A stretch of DNA of 64,000 bases from Saliniradius amylolyticus. GTDB lineage: Bacteria > Pseudomonadota > Gammaproteobacteria > Enterobacterales > Alteromonadaceae. The notes under the pieces are model-generated. The model was not told the DNA's origin. It was given only the letters and a program-made list of their open reading frames with translations, and did not search any database. Both the position numbers and the translations under genes were made by a program. Below are positions 48,027 to 56,757 of the stretch, one piece after another. The stretch is taken from positions 3,100,001 through 3,164,000 of the forward strand of contig NZ_CP029347.1 of NCBI RefSeq assembly GCF_003143555.1. The letters run 5' to 3'. Each line of letters opens with the position of its first letter. Within the stretch, counting starts at the first letter, position 1.

Positions 48027-48653
48027 ATGATGAAAAAACTCTTCTCGATATTGGCTGTCGCTTTGTTTCTTCCGTTACAAGCCTGTGCGGTAGAGCAGTG
48101 GCAGGAAGGCACTCACTATGAGGTGATCAATGACCAGGCCACCGAAGAGAAGCAGGTACTGGAATTTTTCTCTTTCTGGTGCCCTCATTGTTATAACTTT
48201 GAACCTCTGGTTGAGCAGGTGAAAAGCCAGTTGGGCGAGGATGTGAAGTTTAACAAGGTTCACGTCAATTTTATGGGCTTTGCCGATAAAGAGACGCAGG
48301 ATGCCGCTACCCGTGCCATGATGGTAGGCCGGGCCCTGAAGAAAAGCGACAAGCTGAATAAGGCCGTGTTTGAATACATCCATAAGCAGCGCTCACCGCT
48401 GACCAGCATGGATGATCTGAAAAACATCTTTGCCATCAATGGTGTTGAAAAGGCCGAGTTCGACAAGATGGTTAAAAGCTTCGGCGTGAACAGCCTGTTC
48501 TCCAAGAACAACAAGCTGATCGCCCAGTATCGCCAGCATGTGCGCAGCGTACCGACTTTTATCGTCAACGGTAAGTTCCGCCCTACCTTTACCCGGGATA
48601 TGACACCCGACGATATGATCGACCTGATCGTCTGGCTAAGCCAACAAAAATAA
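48027..48653 (+). CDS. dsbA: Thiol:disulfide interchange protein DsbA
   Basis: A 208-residue periplasmic oxidase that introduces disulfide bonds. The signal sequence is MMKKLFSILAVALFLPLQACA, followed by the mature protein. The active site is CPHC (C52-C55) in EFFSFWCPHCYNFEP, with the cis-proline loop RSVPTFIVNG near residue 170. Length fits E. coli DsbA (208). An LQAC in the signal end resembles a lipobox but with Q at -2, so lipidation is unlikely. The gene has its own ribosome site (AGGA) and is closed by a very strong hairpin terminator. Confidence 0.96.
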   Translation: MMKKLFSILAVALFLPLQACAVEQWQEGTHYEVINDQATEEKQVLEFFSFWCPHCYNFEPLVEQVKSQLGEDVKFNKVHVNFMGFADKETQDAATRAMMVGRALKKSDKLNKAVFEYIHKQRSPLTSMDDLKNIFAINGVEKAEFDKMVKSFGVNSLFSKNNKLIAQYRQHVRSVPTFIVNGKFRPTFTRDMTPDDMIDLIVWLSQQK

Positions 48654-48667
48654 CTAAACCGCCAAAT

Positions 48668-48707
48668 ACAAAAAGGGCGTGCTACTTCGGTAGCACGCCC
48701 TTTTTGT
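48668..48707. terminator. Strong bidirectional terminator after dsbA
   Basis: An 18-bp perfect stem capped by a UUCG tetraloop, with A-run at the left and T-run at the right, 15 bases past the dsbA stop. It insulates dsbA from the A/T-rich island that follows. The following 239 bases (48708-48946) hold the upstream region of the lipoprotein gene; an imperfectly spaced CTCTCG/CGAGAG inverted repeat (about 48815-48853) is the only structure seen. Confidence 0.95.
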
Positions 48708-48946
48708 ATTCTATGATGACGGCCGCTACCGCTTCTCTGAAAAAAACATAGTTACTTAAGTTATTCGGGCCTTCTGAGAAAAATCTACTTATTTTTCGTA
48801 TCTCTTATTCACTCTCTCGTCTCCCCATTATCGAACCCATTAAGATCGAGAGATGGACTTCACCGTCTATTCTCTCTCCCTATTAATGAGCAGTTACAGG
48901 GCACCTTACCTGTCTGCAAGTCCGTAATGTCTCAAGGAGAATAACA

Positions 48947-50647
48947 ATGAACAAAGCCCGTCTTCCAGTTTTACTCTGTCTGTGTATGACCGCACTGGTC
49001 GCTTGTGGCGGTGGAGGCGGCGAGAGCACTTCCCAGTCGACAAACTCAGGCAATCAACAAACTCCCGATCCCACTCTATCCATAACACAAGAAAACGAAG
49101 CTTGTGATGTAGGGCAAGACTGCCTGGTACTGAGCGCTGAGAGCAGCCAAAACGCTTCTGGTGCCACTTTTAAATTAGCTAATGTTGATTCGGCAGAGGT
49201 TGAAGTCAACGGTGAGCGGGTAGATATTTCGGAAGATGGTACAGTGAGTTTTACGGCTAGCTCATCCTTCAAGCTCTTTGTTACCCACTCAACAGGTGAG
49301 AGCTTAACTTTTGAGATCATGGACTTTACCGTTGACGGAGACACCTATTCCTCAGAGGCTACTGCGGATGTTAGTTTTATTGTGCCTGACGCCAATGCAA
49401 CTCTTGATTTACCCAGCCTGGAGTGTGGTGAGGAAGGTTGTTCGGGTACACTTTATGCCGATACGCCTGTAAATGGCGTTAACTTCACTTTAGACCCTGT
49501 TGTTTCCGCAAAAGTCGAGACCAGCGAGGGCATTTATCCCGTAGAAAATGGTACCGCCAGCTTTCCCGCCACATCACATGCGACGGTCTCTTTTTCGGCT
49601 AGCAATAACCTTAGTGTTCAACAAGTTGGTCGTGTTACCAGCAATTCTTTTGATTCGGTCAGTGTCAGCGGTAACCAGCAAGATGTTAAACAGTCTCTAG
49701 AGTTATCCTTTGATCGCAGCGCGAATCTCTTTGCTACGCTTAACATCGCCAGCTATTACAACCATATTCCTATCACCACTGATGCCGCTTATGAAATCGA
49801 AGCCATCAAGAAGAGCATCATAGATTTTGGGCCAAATAGCGAGCCTCATTTACCCAGAGTATTAGTTGATACCCTCAATTACTCTTTGGAAACATGGAGT
49901 TTTGAAAACAACCAATTCGATACACTTGAGTCTGGTGAGATTGCCAACGCCACCAACCTAGCTGAGGGCGAAGTCAACAGACTCGCCTTTAATGTCGACA
50001 CTATCCCTGGTGTGTATCGAATCGCTGTTAAAGCATCCGTTGACATGAATGGACACGAAGTGATTCTATCAGGAAGCGATGTCTTCACGGTTCGAGAGAC
50101 TGGTCTAAACCGAGATATCACCCTTTTCCCAGAAGACGTTTCCGCCGGGGTTGTAGATTCTCTATCCGCTCATTTCGAAGCACTGGATGAGCAAGCCTCT
50201 TTTCCGGCAACGCTTGTTAGCTTGTATCCCACTCAGTACCGTGATGAGTTTGGCAACATCAACCCCATTCACTGTGTCTACACCACCGAAATGGCCAGCA
50301 TGTTTCCCTCGGTTTCCGGTACTGCCGAGGTGGCATTGAAAACGTTTTGTCACCAAAACACGGCGTTTGGTGATGCACTCGGCGACGCTGAGACTGGCCG
50401 GCACACCGAGACCTCTATGATTCTCAATATCTCCTCTGAGCAGCACCAGGATCTAGTGGAGCGGGACATCGTGCTGCCAGGAGAGGCGCTCTACATGCCT
50501 TATGAAGCTGTTAAGGGAAGCAACATTGTGAACTGGCAGTTCCACTCTTTTGCCTCGCCGGGCGACGTGGAATTCATCTTTACATTCACTGCCCCCAATA
50601 CCGCTGGCACCTCTACTGAAATACAGTTTGAAGTTGGCAACGAATAA
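48947..50647 (+). CDS. Large lipoprotein with two tandem cysteine-pair beta domains, unknown function
   Basis: A 566-residue protein not recognised. It begins MNKARLPVLLCLCMTALVAC with lipobox LVAC (C20), then Gly-rich and Ser/Thr linker (21-45). Residues about 52-145 and 158-250 are diverged copies of one domain: each opens with a cysteine pair (C53/C59 and C160/C165), then a matching run (GATFKLANVDSAEVE versus GVNFTLDPVVSAKVE) and a T-V/A-S-F strand. A third beta-rich part (about 260-566) ends the protein. Base composition is A/T-richer than the flanks. It lies convergent with the kinase-sigma pair and could be its target or ligand partner; this is inference from position. Confidence 0.7.
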   Translation: MNKARLPVLLCLCMTALVACGGGGGESTSQSTNSGNQQTPDPTLSITQENEACDVGQDCLVLSAESSQNASGATFKLANVDSAEVEVNGERVDISEDGTVSFTASSSFKLFVTHSTGESLTFEIMDFTVDGDTYSSEATADVSFIVPDANATLDLPSLECGEEGCSGTLYADTPVNGVNFTLDPVVSAKVETSEGIYPVENGTASFPATSHATVSFSASNNLSVQQVGRVTSNSFDSVSVSGNQQDVKQSLELSFDRSANLFATLNIASYYNHIPITTDAAYEIEAIKKSIIDFGPNSEPHLPRVLVDTLNYSLETWSFENNQFDTLESGEIANATNLAEGEVNRLAFNVDTIPGVYRIAVKASVDMNGHEVILSGSDVFTVRETGLNRDITLFPEDVSAGVVDSLSAHFEALDEQASFPATLVSLYPTQYRDEFGNINPIHCVYTTEMASMFPSVSGTAEVALKTFCHQNTAFGDALGDAETGRHTETSMILNISSEQHQDLVERDIVLPGEALYMPYEAVKGSNIVNWQFHSFASPGDVEFIFTFTAPNTAGTSTEIQFEVGNE

Positions 50648-50656
50648 CTTCTGGTA

Positions 50657-50691
50657 TGCCTAAAGCCCTCTTTATGGGCTTTAGGCATTTT
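50657..50691 (+). terminator. Terminator after the lipoprotein gene
   Basis: A perfect 12-bp stem (TGCCTAAAGCCC/GGGCTTTAGGCA) with a 7-base loop and four T, 9 bases past the stop. It separates the lipoprotein gene from the kinase gene, which converges on it. Confidence 0.8.
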
Positions 50692-50716
50692 CGGTACAGC
50701 TTGGAATAGAACGACT

Positions 50717-52657
50717 TCAGACTTTTGGCTCAGAAGAACTATCTAACTGATCGGTAATGTCTTTCAAAAGTGGGAAGTCGTCGTCGTAAACCTCTAACAC
50801 TTGTTGCCTCAATACCTTAAGCCCTTCCAACGCCTCCTGCTCTCTATCTAACTGCCGGTAGGTGACATAAAGGTTATAGCGCTTATAGAACAGCGATGGA
50901 TGCTCAATGGAGCCGAATTTCTCAACCAGTATATCAATCGACTTTTGAAACGCTGCCTGCGCAGCACTGTAATCACCCAAATTGCGCTGACTCGCCGCGA
51001 GTGTGTTGTATATGGTCGCCACCTGTTGCTCAGGTAAAATGTCAGAATAGCGCTCTATGACTTGTCGGGCCGCGTCTTTGCTTGCGTTGTAATCCTCTTG
51101 ATAGTAATTAAAAAACGCTTTTGCTATCAAAGTAACGGCCAAGGCTTTCTGTTCGTCGAGACTGGGGCTTTCAATCTTCTCACCAATACGCCACGCTTTG
51201 TCCAGCTCACTAAGTGACGCTTGGCGTTGCTTTAAACCGTTATGGTTGTAGGCTCGCGACACATGGTAGTGCATTTCTATATAGGGCTCGGATAACACCT
51301 CTTTCTTGTCGGGTACGCTGTCTAGAACCTTCAAGGCTTTTTCATACTTCCCCGACTCTTGATAACTTTTCGCCAATTCGAATAGGATTGCAAAGCGTGC
51401 TAGCGGGTAATCTTCTAATTCTGTGATTGCTCGTTCAGCCAAGTCCGCCAGAACTTCTTCTACGGTGTACCCTCCAACCTTTTCAGTACGTTTGGCGTTG
51501 GCGTATTTGAAAATAGATTGCATGAAGCGACCGGTTGCCTGCTCTCTCTCGATAGTCGTCTTCAGCTCTTCATTCTTATTTTTTAACCACAATGAAGTAC
51601 CTGTCACACTAACCAAGATGACAGATGTAACGATGACTAACGCATAATTACGCTGCGCCGCTCGTAGCGTTCGTCCGATAAAGCCAAGCGACTCAGCCCG
51701 AGTCGGACGGTTTTCGATGTATCTTTCAATATCCTCTTGCAGTTGTCCCACCGAAGCATAACGAGCCTCTGGACAATCAGCGCATGCCTTTTTCGCAATG
51801 AGGTTCAACCCGCGAGACAGGTCGAGTTTGTGTAAGAGTTTACCGATAGAATAAATGTCACTGGCTGCAGTTAGATTATTTTTCTGTAACTGCTCAGGAG
51901 ACGCATAATCCCGACTTGCACCTCTTGGCGCCACCTTATTGTTAGACTTTTGTTGTTCAACCCTTCTTGCAATACCGAAATCCATCAACTTCGGCTCGCC
52001 TTTAGTATCCACAAGGATATTCGAAGGCTTAATGTCGGCATGCACCACCATATTAGAGTGCACCTCATTGATCGCCGAGAGCAGCTTCAAAACCAACTTG
52101 AGAGTTTGCTTTTCTGATAGCCTGTGGTTCGAGCAGTATTCATCAATGGGTTCCCCTTCAACATACTCCATGACAATGTATTGCAACGAATTGTTCGCAC
52201 AGGTGCCTATGCTGAGAAAGCGAGCAACGTATGGATGGCTGATGTTGATGAGATGCTGCGCCTCACTGTGAATCACCTCCTCTCCAACGAGGCTGGTCAC
52301 AGACGGGTAAATGAACTTTATAGCGACCTTTTGCTGCAGCTTGCCATCATTACGTCTGGCTGAATAAACCGCACCCATCCCGCCGAGACCAATAAGCTCT
52401 TCGACTCGATAGACGTCAACTTGTTCTCCCTTCAACGAACGCGTGATGTCATCGTTTGTGAGGCTTTTGGCGCTGTTATTGATGGTTTGAAGAAAAAGCG
52501 TTTCTTCTTGATTTCGATGGTGGGCAATGATCAGCTTTTTTGTTTCGCTGTAGAGAGGATGATCAACCGCCAGAACCTCATCGAGGTTCTGGAGCATATT
52601 CAGTTCATCTTTTTCTTGGAGGTATTGAAAAACATCATAGGACGATGAAAATTCCAC
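50717..52657 (-). CDS. Transmembrane Ser/Thr protein kinase with TPR domain
   Basis: A 646-residue Hanks-type kinase. The N-terminal ~80 residues are helical. The kinase domain (about 83-325) has the glycine loop GLGGMGAVY (90-98), K114 in VAIKF, catalytic loop HADIKPSN (206-213), DFG (226-228) and SPE (253-255), so all catalytic residues are present; the HRD arginine is alanine, common in this group. One membrane helix (about 338-358) leads to a C-terminal, presumably periplasmic, TPR-rich part (about 380-640). It follows the sigma gene by 44 bases. The layout matches sigma-linked kinases of the ECF43 type, so its probable substrate is the adjacent sigma factor. Confidence 0.88.
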   Translation of the reverse strand: MEFSSSYDVFQYLQEKDELNMLQNLDEVLAVDHPLYSETKKLIIAHHRNQEETLFLQTINNSAKSLTNDDITRSLKGEQVDVYRVEELIGLGGMGAVYSARRNDGKLQQKVAIKFIYPSVTSLVGEEVIHSEAQHLINISHPYVARFLSIGTCANNSLQYIVMEYVEGEPIDEYCSNHRLSEKQTLKLVLKLLSAINEVHSNMVVHADIKPSNILVDTKGEPKLMDFGIARRVEQQKSNNKVAPRGASRDYASPEQLQKNNLTAASDIYSIGKLLHKLDLSRGLNLIAKKACADCPEARYASVGQLQEDIERYIENRPTRAESLGFIGRTLRAAQRNYALVIVTSVILVSVTGTSLWLKNKNEELKTTIEREQATGRFMQSIFKYANAKRTEKVGGYTVEEVLADLAERAITELEDYPLARFAILFELAKSYQESGKYEKALKVLDSVPDKKEVLSEPYIEMHYHVSRAYNHNGLKQRQASLSELDKAWRIGEKIESPSLDEQKALAVTLIAKAFFNYYQEDYNASKDAARQVIERYSDILPEQQVATIYNTLAASQRNLGDYSAAQAAFQKSIDILVEKFGSIEHPSLFYKRYNLYVTYRQLDREQEALEGLKVLRQQVLEVYDDDFPLLKDITDQLDSSSEPKV

Positions 52658-52701
52658 TGTTTCAGTTTCCTTATTTTTTTATTAGATCATCTTCATGATG
52701 A

Positions 52702-53283
52702 TCATATTTCTTCAATTTTTGCTCTTAAAAAAGCTTGAGCGATAGACAGCTCTCGGTAGGCCGTAGCCAAAGAGCTTTCTATAAACCTTGCGATTTCTTC
52801 TACATCGTAGCCAAGGAAATACCTTAAAGAGAACGCCTCTGCTGCTCTAGGTCGCTCAGACTCCAAAATCACCATTGCGCTATCTAACGCCATAAATCGC
52901 TCTTGGGCATCCAAGTCACATAGTTGCTCATTCACGATATCTTTTGGAGTACGCTTCTTAGCGGAGAGCTTGCGTATCTCATCTTTTAGGAGGTTACGTA
53001 TAAACAGGCTGAGATAATTATTAAGCTGTCTTTCTTCTTCAATGTCCATTCCAGGAGGAACTAGCTCAATAAGCGCCTGATGAAGTAAGGAGGTGGTATG
53101 GGGGAGATGATTCAATATACTGGTAACGTCGATCTCTTCTCGGCTACGCTCTAAATGCGCCTGACAAACCTGCTTTAGGTGATAGTAAAGGAGAGTTTTA
53201 AGAGTATTGCTGCTGCGTTCGCAACCGTTTCCCCACTCCTTAATCAACTTCAAAAGGTCTACACGGCCATCCCTCTGCGACAT
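52702..53283 (-). CDS. ECF-type sigma factor, TIGR02999/ECF43-like, kinase-linked
   Basis: A 193-residue sigma factor. The opening LLKLIKEWGNG and the region-2 helix TTSLLHQALIELV (63-75) align by eye with TIGR02999-type factors (LLQQWSNG.., TTALVHEAYLRLV). Region 4 (about 130-185) has the helix-turn-helix FLGYDVEEIARFIESSLATAYREL. Region 2.2 has T63, T64 and S65 where typical ECF factors have acidic residues, and no anti-sigma gene is present. The kinase gene follows directly. In Vibrio parahaemolyticus, the related EcfP is activated by phosphorylation of a threonine here by PknT, so this factor is probably phospho-activated too. Confidence 0.8.
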   Translation of the reverse strand: MSQRDGRVDLLKLIKEWGNGCERSSNTLKTLLYYHLKQVCQAHLERSREEIDVTSILNHLPHTTSLLHQALIELVPPGMDIEEERQLNNYLSLFIRNLLKDEIRKLSAKKRTPKDIVNEQLCDLDAQERFMALDSAMVILESERPRAAEAFSLRYFLGYDVEEIARFIESSLATAYRELSIAQAFLRAKIEEI

Positions 53284-53318
53284 GATCTTTTACACTCTTT
53301 CCCTTATTAGATAACAGC

Positions 53319-53343
53319 GGGTGAACTCGCCAAAAGCTCACCC
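53319..53343 (-). other. Hairpin between fre and the sigma gene
   Basis: A 9-bp stem with one G-U pair (GGGTGAGCT/AGTTCACCC on the minus strand) and 7-base loop, in the 70-base gap downstream of fre and upstream of the sigma gene. No T-run follows, so it may be a weak terminator of ubiD-fre, an mRNA end, or an operator of the sigma promoter. Confidence 0.4.
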
Positions 53344-53353
53344 CAGCTCTTTT

Positions 53354-54052
53354 TTAAATAAACGAATAGGCATCGCCAAACAGATTGGTGAGCTTGAGGC
53401 CGTGATCCTCAAATTCATCCCGAGCCACCTTGGCCATCTCGAAACGTCCGGCGATGTACACCTGGTGCTGGCTCATATCGGCAAAATCCTCGGCCACCGC
53501 CTCGTGAACGAGCCCAGTGCGTCCCTGCCAATCCTTACCCGGCTCTTGCACCACAGGTACAAAGTGAAACTCCGGATGCTGCTTTTCAAACTCAATGAGT
53601 TCATCGTAATCATACATATCCGCTTCCATTCTTACGCCCCAATACAGGGTCACAGGCGCGGTCAGATCCGATTCTAAAAGATGCAGGGCGATGCTGCGGG
53701 TATAGGAAAAACCGGTGCCACCGGCGATCAGGATACGAGGAGTCTGCTCGGCCTCTCTGAGGTAAGCCTCACCATGGGGCGCGTCGATCTGGATCACCTC
53801 ATGGTTCTGCATCCGATCTACCACTTCCATGGCCCACGGGTTATGCTCCGAAGCACCGATATGCAGCTCAATGATACCGTCACTGCTGGGCGCATTGGCG
53901 ATAGAGAACGGCCGCTTATCATCGTCTTCCATCACCACCAGCACATACTGGCCAGCCTTAAATTCCAACGGCTGTTCTGGTTTCAGTTCTATGCGGTATA
54001 CGGTGGGCGTGAGCGTGTCGATACGCGCTACTTTACAATTAATCTCTGCCAT
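53354..54052 (-). CDS. fre: NAD(P)H-flavin reductase
   Basis: A 232-residue flavin reductase that produces reduced FMN/FAD for other enzymes. The FAD-binding barrel (1-100) contains [22 protein letters not shown] (R-x-Y/F-S region), and the NAD(P) half (105-232) contains [20 protein letters not shown] and the terminal FGDAYSFI. It overlaps the ubiD gene by 14 bases; ubiD-fre is the gene order also found in E. coli. UbiD relies on a prenylated flavin, for which reduced FMN is needed, so the pairing makes metabolic sense. Confidence 0.93.
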   Translation of the reverse strand: MAEINCKVARIDTLTPTVYRIELKPEQPLEFKAGQYVLVVMEDDDKRPFSIANAPSSDGIIELHIGASEHNPWAMEVVDRMQNHEVIQIDAPHGEAYLREAEQTPRILIAGGTGFSYTRSIALHLLESDLTAPVTLYWGVRMEADMYDYDELIEFEKQHPEFHFVPVVQEPGKDWQGRTGLVHEAVAEDFADMSQHQVYIAGRFEMAKVARDEFEDHGLKLTNLFGDAYSFI

Positions 54053-55538
54053 AAGACTCGTCTTTCTGGTTGTCGAATAAGGCCAGTTCGTCCCATATCT
54101 GGTCGACCTTATGCTTAATGGATTCAGTCATGGTGATCGGCGTGCCCCATTCCCGGTCCGTTTCCCCGGGCCATTTATTAGTGGCATCCATCCCCATCTT
54201 GGAGCCTAAGCCGGATACTGGTGAGGCGAAATCCAGGTAATCGATGGGGGTATTCTCCACCAGCGTGGTGTCCCGGGCCGGATCCATCCGCGTGGTGATG
54301 GCCCAGATCACATCTTTCCAGTCGCGGGCATTCACATCATCGTCACAGACGATAACAAACTTGGTGTACATAAACTGGCGCAGGAAGGACCAAACGCCCA
54401 TCATCACCCGCTTGGCATGGCCGGGGTATTGTTTTTTCATCGTCACCACCGCCATTCGATAGGAGCAGCCTTCTGGCGGTAGATAAAAATCCACAATCTC
54501 CGGAAATTGCTTTTGTAAGATAGGCACAAAGACTTCGTTCAGCGCCACACCCAAAATCGCCGGTTCATCCGGTGGCCTGCCGGTGTGAGTCGAATGATAG
54601 ATGGGGTCTTTTCGCTGAGTCACATGCGTCACAGTAAAGACTGGAAATTCTTCTACCTCATTATAGTAACCGGTGTGATCACCATAGGGCCCTTCCGGTG
54701 CCGTTTCATCAGGGTCGATGTAGCCTTCCAGAACGATTTCGGCACTGGCGGGCACCTGGAGATCATTGCTGATACATTTGACCACCTCGGTCTTATCGCC
54801 GCGCAACAATCCAGCAAAGGCGTATTCAGATAGACTGTCCGGTACCGGTGTTACCGCCCCTAAGATGGTAGCGGGGTCGGCCCCTAAGGCCACCGACACC
54901 GGGAATTTCTCGCCTGGATGAGCCTGGCACCACTCCTGAAAATCCAGCGCCCCGCCACGATGGGATAACCAGCGCATAATCAGCTTGTTCTTGCCCAAAC
55001 GCTGTTGACGATAGATGCCCAGATTCTGGCGCTTCTTATGGGGACCGCGGGTGACGGTAAGCCCCCAGGTTATCAGTGGTCCGGCATCGCCCGGCCAACA
55101 GGTTTGCACCGGGATGGACTCCAGATCCACTTCATCGCCGCTAAACACCTGCTGCTGACAGGGAGCTTTTTTCAGTTCCTTGGCGGGCATATTCAGCACC
55201 TGACGGAATACCGGCAGTTTATCCATTAAATCCCGAAAGCCCTTGGGAGGCTCTGGTTCTTTTAAGTAAGCCAGCAGCTTACCCACATCGCGCAGAGCTG
55301 TGACTGAGTCTTGCCCCATGCCCAGGGCGACCCGCTTTGGTGTACCAAACAGGTTGACCAACACCGGCATATCGTAGCCCTTGGGGTTTTCAAACAAAAT
55401 CGCCGGACCCTCTGCTCTGAGGGTACGATCGGCGATCTCGGTCATCTCCAGTTCTGGATCCACTTCCAGGGTGACGCGCTTTAGTTCACCTTGGGCTTCC
55501 AGCTTGTCGATAAAGTCCCGTAAGTCTTTGTATTTCAT
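54039..55538 (-). CDS. ubiD: 3-octaprenyl-4-hydroxybenzoate decarboxylase
   Basis: A 499-residue decarboxylase of ubiquinone synthesis that needs prenylated FMN made by UbiX. The opening [22 protein letters not shown] is the family signature; [37 protein letters not shown] and [22 protein letters not shown] hold the conserved metal and flavin-binding regions (E of PEG, H of GDHTG, E of ..PDEP). Start 55538 is preferred; an ATG two codons earlier (55544) is also open. It is the first gene of the ubiD-fre operon. Confidence 0.96.
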   Translation of the reverse strand: MKYKDLRDFIDKLEAQGELKRVTLEVDPELEMTEIADRTLRAEGPAILFENPKGYDMPVLVNLFGTPKRVALGMGQDSVTALRDVGKLLAYLKEPEPPKGFRDLMDKLPVFRQVLNMPAKELKKAPCQQQVFSGDEVDLESIPVQTCWPGDAGPLITWGLTVTRGPHKKRQNLGIYRQQRLGKNKLIMRWLSHRGGALDFQEWCQAHPGEKFPVSVALGADPATILGAVTPVPDSLSEYAFAGLLRGDKTEVVKCISNDLQVPASAEIVLEGYIDPDETAPEGPYGDHTGYYNEVEEFPVFTVTHVTQRKDPIYHSTHTGRPPDEPAILGVALNEVFVPILQKQFPEIVDFYLPPEGCSYRMAVVTMKKQYPGHAKRVMMGVWSFLRQFMYTKFVIVCDDDVNARDWKDVIWAITTRMDPARDTTLVENTPIDYLDFASPVSGLGSKMGMDATNKWPGETDREWGTPITMTESIKHKVDQIWDELALFDNQKDESYGRD

Positions 55539-55586
55539 CTGCATGGGCTATAGTTATCAATGCCACCCAGTATAACTGAGAACCGC

Positions 55587-56078
55587 ATGAGAATCTTGCC
55601 AAGCCTTTGCCTGTGTGTGCCCCTGTCCAGTTACGCAGCCTGCAACCTCCCCCAACACGACCAGTTCGATTTTTGGCTAGGTCAGTGGCAGGTCTATTAC
55701 CAAGGCAAACTTGCGGGGCTGAATTCGATTACAGAAGACTTGGACAATTGTGTCATTCGGGAGCATTATCGAACCGAATCAGGTTATGAAGGCCGAAGTT
55801 TGAACATTTATGATGCAAAGACTGAACGCTGGCACCAGACCTGGACCGATAACACCGGCCTGTTACTGCAACTTGATGGTCAATATGAGTCAGGAACAAT
55901 GGTTCTTAAAGGTCATGGCCTGGATAAGACAGGCCAGGAGATTGAACATAAGATTAGTTGGACACCGCTGGCCGATGACACAGTCAGACAACACTGGCAA
56001 ATTCGCTCGAGCAATGAGCATCAATGGCAAACCGTCTTTGACGGTGATTACCGCCCGATGGGCTCACAATCTGAATAA
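55587..56078 (+). CDS. Secreted protein of unknown function, DUF1579-like
   Basis: A 163-residue protein with a short signal sequence (MRILPSLCLCVPLSSYAAC) and a beta-rich mature part opening HDQFDFWLGQWQVYY, which recalls the start of DUF1579-type proteins (FDFWLGxWxV). A lipobox-like YAAC at the end of the signal suggests it could be lipidated. The start is placed at 55587 because the nine codons before it would push the signal inward. It is divergent from ubiD (48-base gap) and followed by the TIGR02647-like gene after 9 bases, so likely the first gene of a small-gene operon. Confidence 0.65.
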   Translation: MRILPSLCLCVPLSSYAACNLPQHDQFDFWLGQWQVYYQGKLAGLNSITEDLDNCVIREHYRTESGYEGRSLNIYDAKTERWHQTWTDNTGLLLQLDGQYESGTMVLKGHGLDKTGQEIEHKISWTPLADDTVRQHWQIRSSNEHQWQTVFDGDYRPMGSQSE

Positions 56079-56087
56079 GGAGGCGCT

Positions 56088-56324
56088 ATGGCCTTTAATC
56101 CTTCCATGATCGCGTGCATCGATCTTCTGATGAAGTTCCCCACCGACACCCTGCATCAGGGCATTAAACTGCACCGCGATGCCGACCCTGAGCTTATCGA
56201 TGCCGCTAAGCGGCTGCACCAGATTGGCGCTATCGATCAGCCCGATGGGGGCTACCTGACCGATTTGGGTCATGACTTAGCGGAGCATGCTCAGATTCTG
56301 ATTACTGCGTTAAAAAGTGCCTAA
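56088..56324 (+). CDS. Small conserved protein, TIGR02647-like
   Basis: A 78-residue acidic helical protein (SMIACIDLLMKFPTDTLHQG, AAKRLHQIGAIDQPDGGYLTDLGHDLAEHAQ). It resembles the TIGR02647 family, a group of about 77-residue proteins in gammaproteobacteria with an assumed winged-helix-like fold; no function is known to me. An AAGGAG site precedes the ATG. It starts 9 bases after the previous gene and is followed by the DUF2750 gene after 10 bases. Confidence 0.65.
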   Translation: MAFNPSMIACIDLLMKFPTDTLHQGIKLHRDADPELIDAAKRLHQIGAIDQPDGGYLTDLGHDLAEHAQILITALKSA

Positions 56325-56334
56325 GGAGACCACC

Positions 56335-56703
56335 ATGACTCAGCTTAGCCAGATGCAAAAATACCAATGGGAGAGTCAGCCTGCTCACAAGCGAGCCGAA
56401 TTCTTTCATCAGAAAAGTCGACAGGCTCAGCAGGTGTGGACCATTGTCGACGACCATGGTGCCATGTTGCTGGTGACCGAGGATGAAGACTGCATTCCTG
56501 TGTGGCCCGATGAGGCCTTTGTCAAAGACTGGATCAATGATGACTGGCAGCACTGCCGACCATACGCCATCAGCCTGCAGGACTGGTACGATAAATGGCT
56601 ACCGGGTCTGGAGGAGGACGGCGTCAGCGTAGTGGTGTTTCCGGTGACTCATGAGTCAGGGCTGATATTCGAACCGTGGGAGCTAAATCAGGCTGCGGCT
56701 TGA
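56335..56703 (+). CDS. DUF2750 protein
   Basis: A 122-residue cytoplasmic protein of unknown function. The family pattern is visible: WTIVDDHGAMLLVTEDEDCIPVWPDEAFV, then LQDWYDKWLPGLEEDGVSVVVFP. The start at 56335 (MTQLSQMQ) has AAGGAG 7 bases upstream; an upstream GTG at 56317 overlaps the previous gene but lacks a ribosome site. It is the third gene of the small run between ubiD and ubiK. Confidence 0.75.
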   Translation: MTQLSQMQKYQWESQPAHKRAEFFHQKSRQAQQVWTIVDDHGAMLLVTEDEDCIPVWPDEAFVKDWINDDWQHCRPYAISLQDWYDKWLPGLEEDGVSVVVFPVTHESGLIFEPWELNQAAA

Positions 56704-56757
56704 TTCAGGCGAGCACTCGCGGTCTAATCCTAGTTAAAGACCAGACAAACAAAAGTT

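Noticed and set aside
49013-49024. Gly-rich run after the lipobox as a frameshift or phase-variation tract
   Set aside because: The nucleotide run is mixed GGC/GGT/GGA codons with no long single-base tract; such glycine linkers are common in lipoproteins.
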